Part shown: piece by piece, positions 12,213 to 22,300 of the stretch | How the letters are laid out: every line of letters starts with the position of its first letter | Position numbering within the stretch: the first letter of the stretch is position 1 | DNA from: Klebsormidium nitens | Taxonomy: Eukaryota; Streptophyta; Klebsormidiophyceae; Klebsormidiales; Klebsormidiaceae | NCBI GenBank assembly: GCA_000708835.1 | Contig: DF237813.1 | Coordinates: forward strand, 1-27,418 | Direction of reading: 5' to 3' | DNA: 27,418 nt | Notes under the pieces: generated by a model | Seen by the model: the letters and a program-made list of their open reading frames with translations, nothing else | Told to the model about the DNA's origin: nothing | The model's database searches: none | Position numbers and translations under genes: made by a program

Positions 12213-14681
12213 ATGCAGGGCGCAGCAGATTTGCATAGCCGCCAATGCAGCCATTGGACAGCCTCATACCTGGCGAAGTCACCTTCAGCTGATTGTCTGC
12301 AAAGCACAGACCAAGGGCTCGTGAACCTACTGGCCAAGAGACGTCCAGCAAGAACTAGACTGCAAGGAACGCTTCTTAGCCACACCACTCATCTGTCAAC
12401 GTCCAATGCCTCTGGCGCAACATTGAGATCACCAACCAGCTTGCACAGACAAACGCCTTGTCGAGTGGATTTGGACTACTTTGAGAGAAGGCTGCCTTCA
12501 ACCTATTCAGGATCAGAAAATGTAGGAATTACTGTCCGCCACAAATGCAGATCGAAATGTCATGGCATTTGGCGTCAATGTTCGCACTTCAGTCAAAGAC
12601 CAGCTGCGGAAAATAGCGGGGGCAACACAAGAGAGTGCTGTAAAACTTTATCTTCAAAAAGTAGCAGCCAAGAACGGTGGGTGGCTTCTCGAAGGAGCGC
12701 TTTCCAAAGCCTGCTCGGGGTTGTGCTGGCAGTTGCGCTGGGGGCGCAGCAGGCGCCCTTCACCGGGGATACTTTTGAGAATGTTCCCCGGTCACTGTCA
12801 TCATCAGGTAAGCAGGGTGCACTTGCTGACACAAGAATTCATTGCCACTGCTGATGATCGCTTGAGGAACTTTGGCTGAGCAAGGTCGAGTGGTGGTAAG
12901 AGGATTAGATTTGATCTCCAATATGCTCTTGTGATGAAAAATAAGAAATCCGCACTTGGAGATGCCAAGGCTGGTTCCCTTCCTGCTACTACATTCCCCG
13001 CTTCTTTTCTTTGTTAAGGCTATAGATCTCCCCATAGACTTGGCTCATTGGTCAGCTCTTCTCAACTAGAGCCAGGGTCCCAAACTTTCTAGCAGGCCTT
13101 CTGCTCGATGAGGGCTTTTGTTGTAACCTCAGGTCGTAAGAGTCGGTGCTTTGATGCCTTGAGAATGCTTGGAGATAGATTTAGAAGGTAGCTTGTGCCT
13201 TTGGGGCTTCAGTTGGGCCTCTACAAACTCTATGCACTGCTGTGAGGACAGTTGTCAGGGCTGTTTGTGCATTCAAAGAAGTCAGCTGCCTTTGTCGTCC
13301 CACACTGAGCCCCAGTCACTATGCACACCCAAAAACCAGGTGGCGTTGGGCATAAACGGAGCCAATGTGCTTTGCCTTTCAATATTTGCTTCTTTTGGTC
13401 GTTTCTTGATCAGTTCCTTGTTATTCTGCACAGTCAGTCAATCCGTTTGGGACATACAAGGCAAAAGCGAGTCTGCACCTAAAGAACTCGGCGGTGCAGA
13501 AAGACTTTGTGATTGAGTTTGCATGGTTTTCTCGTTGATTTTTGCCAGACAGATTTCTTCTTGGGAGGGCCCGCTGATAGACCTAGAGAGCCACTTGAAG
13601 TTCGGGGAACAAACAAACCGGCAGGAGCAATGCTTCTTCTTGCCGATCGCTTTGCAAAGTGACACTGCCAATTGATTGAACAGCCTGCGCAGTCCGGAGA
13701 AGAAAGGACGAAACGCGGAGAAGAAACAACCTCTAAATGTCCTAAGCAGTGGGAAATTCATCGTTGAAGTGCGCAAGTTGACAAAACCAGTACTTGCTGT
13801 TCCATCGAAGTGGTTTCCCAAACTTCTCGTTTCTCTACAGGTGACGATGCCCCTCGGAAACGCATGAAACCGAAGTCGGCTGAGTCCGAAACCTGTGCTA
13901 GGAAGTGCGTCTCGACGTGCGTTCGGGGAGGAGCCGGGGGACCGGGGACAGAGGGGCCCCTAAACGTACGAAAACCGCTGGTCGTCTTCAAAGAGGGCTT
14001 CAGGAGCCGGCAATACTGGTCAGCCTCGATGCTCTCAGCTTGTTCTCCTCGGCTTTGTAAATTGTTTCGTCAGAGCTTTTCCCTCACTCACTTTTAGCTG
14101 GCGACTAGCGTCGCTGGTGGATGCAGGATATTTGATACGAGCTTCTCCGTCATGAATGTCCGTACGGTGTTCCAAGTAATCTCTTTACTTTACATGCTGT
14201 TCCACTCCTTCGTTCTTGCATCCAATACAGTGGGTGGAGAAAACTCTATCGTTTGGGAAGGTTCGTTGCTGCGCCCGCATAAAACAGTCGACCAAGGTTC
14301 TTTCTCTTTCTCGCTGTGACGGATCAGTGCAGTCTTTCGTGGACGAGAAAACGTCGGTCCTGTCTCGTCCAGCTAACGGCAAAGCGGTCTGCTTGTTGAC
14401 CCGTGTCTGCATCCCGCTTCGAGTCCCATATTCCCTCGACGTGCATGATTCCACCCCCTGTATTGTTACTGTACGTACACTTTGCTAGCGAATGACTTCT
14501 TTAATCGGTGTGGATGTGCGGAACGTCGAAAAGTCCGTCTTGTCAGCGCTTTGTTTTACCTGTCGCTCTTCGTTCGTTAATATACTCTTTCGCTGCATGC
14601 CTGACTTCACCCACTGTCTTTTGTTGTTTCCACAGTCTCTCCGAGTGTGTCGAAATCTGCAACATCCTTACCAAAGATTGA
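12213..14681 (+). CDS. Uncharacterised Cys-rich plastid (probably thylakoid-lumen) protein, 3 coding exons
   Basis: Exons 12213-12807, 13841-14018 and 14636-14681 give 272 aa with exact phase closure (Gly199 and Cys258 are split codons). The long N-terminal part is Ser/Thr/Arg-rich, as in chloroplast transit peptides. It is followed by a twin-arginine, hydrophobic, AxxA-type signal: SRRSAF at 159-164, a hydrophobic core at about 166-178, and cleavage near 181. This suggests delivery to the thylakoid lumen by the Tat route. The predicted mature part, about 91 aa, holds two CX3CX3C motifs (Cys217/221/225 and Cys258/262/266) around RGGAGGPG and VRKPLVVFKEGFRSRQYCL. I recall the same signature in uncharacterised land-plant chloroplast proteins but cannot name a gene with certainty. 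The function is unknown; metal binding or disulfides are possible. The start is the only in-frame ATG in exon 1. An additional upstream exon, or an extra exon inside the 1033-nt intron 1, cannot be excluded. Confidence 0.78.
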
Positions 14682-15910
14682 GAGCTAGTCATACTGGGGT
14701 CGGCCGTGCAACTTGTCAATCAAGTTTGGCTGAAACTTAGTGTAGTCTTGGCGGCTCGATGGCCGCTATTAGGATATTCGTGACAGATGTAACAAGATAA
14801 GTTCAAAGAGTTGACTGAGACTGGCCTCAAACGGTCAATCAATAGTTTCCCCGAATCAAATTGAGCTCGAGAGCCTGCTTGTGCAGCCCTGCTGATTTTC
14901 ATATGACGAGTGGATTCAAGCTAGTGATCAAAACATTGATCGGAAACGGACCGGAGATTGATGGCAAACCCATTGAGTAACGAATGCCAGAATTTACTCT
15001 TGCAGTTTACGCACACGCTTTTTGGTCCTGAGTTGCTAAGATCGTTTACGTGCAACCCCTGTAAGATGAATACTTAAAGCCCGATTGTTGTAACTTAGCT
15101 TGGGGACGGTCAGCTCACACAAGGATCAGCTTATCACAGGCACTGAGCCATGTATTGACGCGGACGCCCACGATTGTCGACCTGAGTCACATGCAGCTCA
15201 CCTCGACCGTCAAAAACTTATCCGACCACTTCCGTTCCATTTTGATTACCTGCATTGTGCTGTCCACTATGTGCCGCCGGGACGGTCACTGACAACACCC
15301 GACGTACTTTGGAATGCACGTGCCCGATGGAGCAATATGAATGATCACGGGCACGACGTGCATATGATGGCATACGATATCATCATTGCAACGATGGTGC
15401 AGACTGTTGCATGATGGTGCACTGCCCAGGATTGGGACAGCTCCGAGTCAGACTCAAACCGGAAGGCCGCGGGGCTTGAGATGCACTGCCCTGTACGATG
15501 ACGGTGCGCAAGATCGGGTGTTATGACAATCGGGTTCACTCAAACCCTGTCCGACGCCCCCGTTGGAGCAACTCGCTCATGTTGCAGGTCAATCTGTCTC
15601 ACCGATACAGTCGACACGATGCAATAAATAGCTTTCTCCTAAGTTTCTCCTATTGGGAGAGAGTCGTTCTAGAGCTAAGTGAGTTCTATATCCAGGGGGA
15701 CGGCAGAACAGTGTCGTGCCGGCCCACGCAAAACAATCGAGCTCACGAACTGAACCGGCTGTGCGCAAACGTCTTCTGTGCGGCCGCCAACGCAATTCCG
15801 CTATCGTCACACACCGGCCCGGCCCGCTTCTTTTGCAGCCACCTTAGGTGAAGAAGAACCCGGGCGCAGAATGGACGCCTAGCTGACTTGTAACGCTTAT
15901 CGATTGCGCG
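14682..15910. other. Intergenic region left of the palindrome island
   Basis: I see no conserved coding sequence on either strand. The first part is presumably the 3'UTR of the Cys-rich protein gene. A degenerate relative of the downstream palindrome (CTGTCTCACCGATACAG) occurs near 15594. Confidence 0.45.
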
Positions 15911-17828
15911 CGTCGTCCCCCCCGAAAGAGACGGGTAGTAGCTTTCCGCACCGGTTCCTAATTTAATTGTGATGCTGATAATGACTTCTGAACTGGGGGG
16001 GCGACACATGAAACTTGTCGGACTTTTTGTCGTAGGGGGGCAACAGGTTTTGAACTTCGTTGGCTTGTCGTGCCCCCTGCAGAGTTCTTAGGGGAGCAAC
16101 CTCGGGCATCTCCGATTGTCGACCCCCGAAGTCCAGTTTTTTGGGCCACGACAATAAATTGCGCAGGAAGGCACGGCCTTTGTTTGAGAGCCCTGCAATT
16201 GTCGCACCGGTGCGACAACTCGTTTGAATGTCGTGGTTGCGCGCCAAATCTGTAACCTGCCGTGTGCCCCCCGGGCAAGCCGATAGTTTTGTTGTCCCCC
16301 CAGTGCGCCGCAGATGCAGAACCAAGGAACAGTTTGTCGCACCGGTATGACAAGCAAAACCATGCGGCGGCCCCTTCCTCTGAAGGGTTTGCTCAGAATG
16401 GGGCGCGAAAAGGTGTACAAGAGCCAAGAGGTTTCTTGTTGCCGAAGGAATGAGATTGAGGCCATGTCATGTCACGCAAGTTGAGCCTTTCATGTGCATG
16501 TGCATTGCCGAAGTTTTCCGGCCTGTCGCACCGGTACGACAAGGGAATTTCCAGGCGAGAATGACCATTTTGTCCGGGCCCTGCGTCAATTTGCGCCTCG
16601 CCAAAATCAAATGTACACGTCGTTTCAGAGAGCCCATCTCAGAGTTGTCGCATCGGTGCGACAAATTTTTGCCGCTGAACTTGAATTTGTTTGGGGGGGT
16701 AACAATACATACGTCGACTTTGAATATTGTAGGGGGACGACAAGACGCAGATTGATGAACAGGTCATGGCCCCCATAAAAGTATTCGCAAAGATCGGCGG
16801 TTCCCATTCGAATCTGGTCAAAACACCTAGCGTCACTAGGTGAGGACGCTGCAGGGTGTGACAGATTCTCGCACTTTTCGGGGGGGCAGACAGAGTTACA
16901 AGCTTGCCAAGCCCCTTGCTGATACTCCCGGCCCGTTTTCAAATCAAGGAAAAGACGGATTGCTGTACTTTTCGGGGAATAGCACTTTGTCGCACTGGTG
17001 CGACAAGCTTTGCGCCCCCCTGAAGTGTTTGTTCAAGGGTAAGCGAAAAGGTCTGCCGCCCCCAGAAGACAACCGGACTTTAAGGGGGAAAAGACATACT
17101 GTCGCCACTGATCTTAGAGGAAGACCAACAGTTTGTCGGCCCCCCTCAACAGTTTGCTTGGGCAGGCCAAAAATCGCGCGAAGTGGGTTTCTATTTCGCA
17201 CCCCTGTTTGAAATCCAAAATCATACATAGTGGTAATTCCCTATCTTTTGGATCACAAGCTGTCGCACCGGTGCGACAAGCGAAGCGTTGCGGTGCGTTT
17301 GTTCGAAGGGGCGCGTGAAAGTCTGCTGAGATTTGACAGGCATTAGCATAGATTATTCGCCGACCCCCTTCAATGGAAAATTGCTCTTGGTCGCCCCCTC
17401 AAAGTCAAAACCTGGACCAAGCAAGTTGCACATTACCCCAGTCAGCGATTCGCATAGGTGCAACAGATTTTTTCTTCGTGATGCCGTGGGGGGCCGACAG
17501 CCGGATGTAGAATAGTACGAGGGGGCGACAACTTATTCCTGTCGTCGTTGGTTGTTGTGGGGGTGTGATTGGACAACCATACTGGTAACTCCCATTTCAC
17601 TTAGGAGCCATTTCACTTAAGATCTGAGGTACCCGGGCAAACAAATGAAAAACTTTAACCCAGAATAAGCACCCGCTCCGCACCTGAACCCACCCTAACC
17701 ACCATACCAATCCTACCCGTCTCCCGGGCGCCTATCCTTAGAAAATTTAGCCGTTCAGCTGCTGGCACATGGTTCATGTTGCTAACTTCCTTACCTGGGG
17801 TGTTTGGTCCCCCTGGGAGGCGACAATC

Positions 17829-18038
17829 TGTTCTCTCGACTCAATTGATCGTCGTGTGGGGCGGACAACCTGTTTCATACCGAATGATGTTGTTATGAGG
17901 GGGCGTCAAGTACTTGTTCTGTTGACTTCGATTTGTCGTGGGGGTGCGACAACATGTTCTATTTATTTTCATTCTTGTGGGGGGGCGAAAATCTGCGCTA
18001 AGCTTTTGACTCCTAGATGTCGTGATGGGGCGACAAGC
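17829..18038 (+). repeat. Degenerate tandem array of about five 39-45-bp units
   Basis: Units at 17829-17870, 17871-17914, 17915-17954, 17955-17993 and 17994-18038 mostly begin TGTTCT or a variant, continue with a T-rich stretch and end in a G-run plus CGACAA-like arm. They are very diverged apart from the G-run/CGACAA end. This is the most regularly spaced part of the palindrome island. Confidence 0.6.
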
Positions 18039-18174
18039 TCAAGGAACATAAGCTTGTCGTGCCCCCAGGCAAATTTCTGCAAGACATAGCGGTTCTGTCG
18101 TACCCCGCTTCTGAACTGGAAGTCAAGCAATCTCTATTTATCAAATCTCTTTCATCCAGTACTGCTATCTGGCC

Positions 18175-18204
18175 CATTCGACCCCTGCTCATTCGACCCC
18201 TGCT
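18175..18204 (+). repeat. Two perfect tandem copies of a 15-bp unit
   Basis: CATTCGACCCCTGCT is repeated twice without a gap (18175-18189 and 18190-18204). No function is apparent. Confidence 0.85.
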
Positions 18205-18340
18205 CTACCAGAGAAAGCGCACCGTCGCTCGTAAAGCACCAATACCGATTCCTTCAGGTTTAAATGCATGGCGCTGCATCAAGGTCGCCCGGCGCGGCGG
18301 AGTTTTGTTGGGTTTTGATGTCGTGGGAGAGCGACACGCG

Positions 18341-19304
18341 TGCGTTTATAAGCCTTCATAAATGCAACGCAATTGTTTCCCGCTGCTGTCTAAGGGTCCC
18401 ATGCGTGATACAATCACCTTATCAGTTTGGCGTTAGTACCCTTTGCGTCTTGCAGTGGCAACATTCTCATCCATGAATCCTGGCTTGCCCTGAGGGCACA
18501 TATGGACAGAACGTTTGTTCTTGAATAGAGTGCTGATTGGTTAAGGGCGCGGGTTAAGCTTACACAAGTCGTTACTACCCAAGTGGAAGCGTCAAATCTC
18601 ATGCAGGATTGCTGCATAAGCTGATCTTATAGACGGGAGTGTATAACATATGATCAATACATCTAAACGACGCGATATTGCAGAGTTTTATTGCCATGCG
18701 TTCCAGCTCGGGCCGAGTCCCGGAGTCCGATCATCATGCAGGCGGACTTCTGGTCTCAAATGGCACATTGCTTTCACATTCGCAGATTCGCCGGAAGGTG
18801 TCAGTTTTGCAATCAGAGCCATGTGTCGTACCCGATTCGTATGCTAGTTAATCTCTGTCGCCGTCGAGTAACGCTTACTACCTTTCTGACGAATCAAAAG
18901 CTTTTCGTATACAGTAAAGTACCTAGTAAAGAAAACGAACCGTCTCTCTTTCGCTTGCGCTGCTGATGCTGTGTATATTAGCAAGAAGCTAACCAAACCG
19001 CTTATTTCGTCAACCTACTTTGCTAATTAAGTGGCGACAAGCACCAGCGTCACCGCCCTGTGTCGTCGCCTTTCTTTTGGCAAGCGCAGTCCGTCTCCTT
19101 AATGTGCTAAGTATATCGCTGTCTCTTGCATGCATCGGTTATAAAGCCTCAGTATCTGTCTGATTATTGCTCGCACTTCGATCTCAACACAGGTAATTCT
19201 TCGAAACACAAGCCCGTAAACTAGTAGTTATACTAGCAGCCACCTTTTCCATACGCGGGTGAATTCCGCATACGCGCACAATCTAAAGAATCCGCGTATA
19301 TACG
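18341..19304. other. Region downstream of the O-fucosyltransferase-family gene
   Basis: It is AT-richer than its surroundings and presumably contains the 3'UTR of the minus-strand glycosyltransferase gene at its right end. No coding sequence or RNA gene is recognised. Confidence 0.45.
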
Positions 19305-22300
19305 TCAGTGCGACTGAACCTTTCTGCTCTTAACCCCGATTTTCGCACCGTCGTCCTGGCAAATGCACCCCGGGTAAGGGTTAGCGTAGAACGTAACCTC
19401 CTTCTTAACTTCCTCTGGGGGGAGCCCTCTCCGCAGCAGCGGCGCGCCTTCTCTGTCGCGGTGCAATCTCCGCACTTCCGTTTCCACGTGGCGCCAATCG
19501 ACGGTGCCGTTGGTGTATCTGTCGAACAGCTTGACCAGGCCAGCCCTGCGGACACGATTTGACGGATCAAAACGCCAGCTTATGAGTGACCTTCTGACAC
19601 AAGTTCGACTCATTTCGTCTGAGAAGCAGTTTGCGTACTTTCTTGGCGCCCTCGACTCGGATCGTCAATTGTGTATGGCTCTCGTACTGGGCCTCACTAA
19701 GTGCCGCCGACTGCTTAAACGGAAGAATTCGAAGCTGCAACCACGCCATTGCTCTGATGCCTTTTCTTCGAAATCCTGACAACGCGCTCCCCTCCGCTCA
19801 TTGCAACTGTTACGCCAGGTCGAAGTTCAAAGAGTCAACGGCAGCCCATCCCTTACAAACGCTTTTCATCACATCTTATAAAGGTGTTTTTCGTTTTATC
19901 CCTCGGCCCGCGCCAACTGCGAAGTTTGTCGTGCGGCAACCTCTCGCTCGCAAAACGTCTGAACCAAAGCATACGCATAACCCAAGAGTCACGTAATCCT
20001 CAAGAACTCTCTTTAGCCTCCCAATCCTCAGAACGCTCGCAAAAGCCTTGCGAAAGTCCCCGAAGCACTCCCCCGCAATAAACTTTCAAATATTCCCCCC
20101 CCCCCTCACCTGTCTGGGACGATGGTCTTGCGGTGCCCCTCGAAGCGGCGGTGGCCCTCCACGACGCGCGCCATGTTGCCGTCATACGTCGGCAGGAAGA
20201 CGTCACTTTCCACTGACACCAGATAGTCGATCGCCGCCATGCGGTTCGAGTGCCCCTCGAACGGCTCCATCTCGTCCTCGCTCGCCAGGGTTTCCTTCGT
20301 AACCTGCGGAAGCGACTTTTGGGTTAGCGACTGGAAACATGGAAAGCAGCCATGTAAATCTTCGTTTTGCGCCTGGAATGAATATCATCCGTCCTTGCTC
20401 GTCACCGTTTCTTCGTCAAGTCACAGAGAGTTTGGTGGATTTGACTGAATTATGTGCGGTGGAACGTTCAGGGGGTTAGAGACACCTGAGGGCGTAAGAA
20501 GACTTTGCTAAGATACTCTGGCTTGACAGAACTAGTTTTTGCTGCCATTGAGCCACTCTATGCAAAGGAAGAATCATCAAGTACTTCTATGCTTTATACA
20601 TTCGAGCCTCAAACCTTTGATCGCCTCGTTAAATTTTGCCGTTAATATCATCTCAAAAGCAAACCCAAACCAGAGCCGCAAACCGTTTTCAGCCCGGCTC
20701 ACGCCCCCACTCACCACACGTCTTTCGCATCAACTCAAAAATAACCCCGAAACGGACCCTTAGAACCCTTCTCTGAAAAACTCTCAACCTTACTCACCAC
20801 ATCGGTTAGCACCTCTTTCGCATCATCTCAAAATGAACACCGAGACAAACCCGTAACCCCTGTTTCAAACCAGCCGTTAACCCCGCTCACCACGTTGGGG
20901 AACATCTCCTTCAGGTTCGCCATCCGCTCCTCCCCGCCGTAGATCTCGCCGGCCGCCACGTAGACCGGCGTTTCGCGCGGGAACCCTAACGCGCGCAGCA
21001 TTTGGCCGACCTCGCGCGGCGTCAGCGGGCAAACCCCGGCCGCGCGGCGCGCGTCGCTGTCGATCTCCTTTTCCTTCCAGTGCGACACGTTGTAGCGCGC
21101 CTCGCGCAGCTCCGCGGCCTCCAGCGGGGTGAGCCCGAAGTTGCAGCCGCTGAACGCGAGCATGTCCTTCTCGTACCTGGGGGTTAGGACAGGGTTAGCT
21201 CATCTCAGGTGGTTTGGATGGCTAAACTAAGGGGTTTGGAGGGCGTGGAGTCAGGGATGAGCCTCAAGTTGCAGCGGCTGAAGGCGAGCATGTCCTTTTC
21301 GTACCCAGAGGAATCGGGGTCAAGGATCGGTTAGCCTAATTTGGGGGGAAGAGAGCGAAAGTCAAAGTACGGAACCTCAGCAGGAAACGGGTTAGGTTGG
21401 TAACCAGATTGATCAAAGGAAAAGCGACTTCGAGCCCCGTTGAAGTGGCGCCATCTATGTCCCATTCAGCCAACAAAGCCAAACGACTCGCTGGGTTCCA
21501 TGAGGATGCAACTCTAAGTCACTCTTCCTTTCCGGCTGCACTACCCGAGGAACATAGACTGCGCCATATTTCCCAAGCAACTGCGGTCAAATCGCTGGCA
21601 AAAGGCGCCGCAGCTCCCCTTTCGCGCGGCCGCGGCTTCGGCTGCTTTAGGGTTTGTGCAAAACCCTGGCGCTCACCTGAGGTGCAGCGCGATGTAGGGC
21701 CCGTTCTCGCGCAGCCGCGCGACGATCTTGGCCGCCATCTCTTCGATCGGACGGCTGAACCGCAGGGCCCGGAAGTTGGCGCGGCATCTCAGCCGTTGGA
21801 TGTCGTCGGGAATGCCGTTGTTGCCCAGCCGGCTGTCGGAGAGCGTGAAGTGGACCACCTTGTGCTCGGCGACCAGCGGCGCGATCTCCTCTAGGTAGTA
21901 GGTCGCCTGAAAAACGAAGAGGGCGGGGACGATGTAAGTCGAACCGTGGTGGCGAGTGGCACAGCGAAGAACTTGATGGAAGTTTGTGTGTATTGGGAGA
22001 GCTCTCTGCCTGCGCTGAAAACGGAGGAGCTCTGACTGAATCTACCTTTGGGACGGCCGTCCTCCTGAATGTCAGAAACAACGTCAACCCGGCGTTCTGC
22101 GGTCTCGTAGCTTCTGAGAGGGGGCGCCGAGGAGGGTGGGTCGACGAATCCGTCAAGACCTTGTCCTGACTTCTTGTCGCCTTGATGCCGTTTATTCCTT
22201 TTCTAGCTCGCTTTCAGACCGGTTTGCCGTCTGCTTCATGGAAAAAGTCGTTCCTATTTACTTCCAACTGGTCGGTCTTTGCTTTCGCAGCGCAGCCCGA

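Larger units (their letters stand above)
15911..18340. repeat. Island of TTGTCG-N8-CGACAA palindromes and half-elements
   Basis: A perfect 20-bp palindrome TTGTCGCACCGGTGCGACAA lies at 16199-16218 and its 18-bp core recurs perfectly at 17261-17278. Near copies are at 16334-16353, 16524-16541, 16645-16664, 16987-17006 and, degenerate, 17447-17466. Between them lie G-run versions and halves. Examples are TTGTCGTGGGGGTGCGACAA at 17933-17952, TGTCGTGATGGGGCGACA near 18018-18034, a TGTCG-TGGGAGAG-CGACA form at about 18319-18336, and single arms such as TTGTCGTGCCCCC at 16066 and 18056. About thirty elements or arms occur in 2.4 kb, with irregular spacing (120-340 bp between the full palindromes). 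Minus-strand open frames here merely translate the repeat (SHRCDK or CRTGAT). The island lies between two genes and has no recognisable transposase. Confidence 0.85.

Noticed and set aside
12541-12720. Alternative frame in exon 1 of the Cys-rich gene reading NVRTSVKDQLRKIAGATQES and onward, which looks protein-like
   Set aside because: It has stops upstream, no splice context and no match I recognise. The other frame joins in perfect phase to the downstream exons and carries the twin-arginine signal.
13551-13840. Possible extra exon in the large intron of the Cys-rich gene (open frame with KFIVEVRKLTKPVLAVP)
   Set aside because: It contains an in-frame stop, and the flanking exons already join in phase without it.
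15958-16465. Overlapping minus-strand open frames of 125-154 codons
   Set aside because: They translate the palindromic repeats themselves (recurring SHRCDK, CRTGAT, GGRQ) and have no domain; they are by-products of the repeat composition.
15911-18340. Possible CRISPR-like array
   Set aside because: The repeats are short, palindromic and degenerate, spacing is irregular (120-340 bp), no cas genes are present and the DNA is eukaryotic nuclear.
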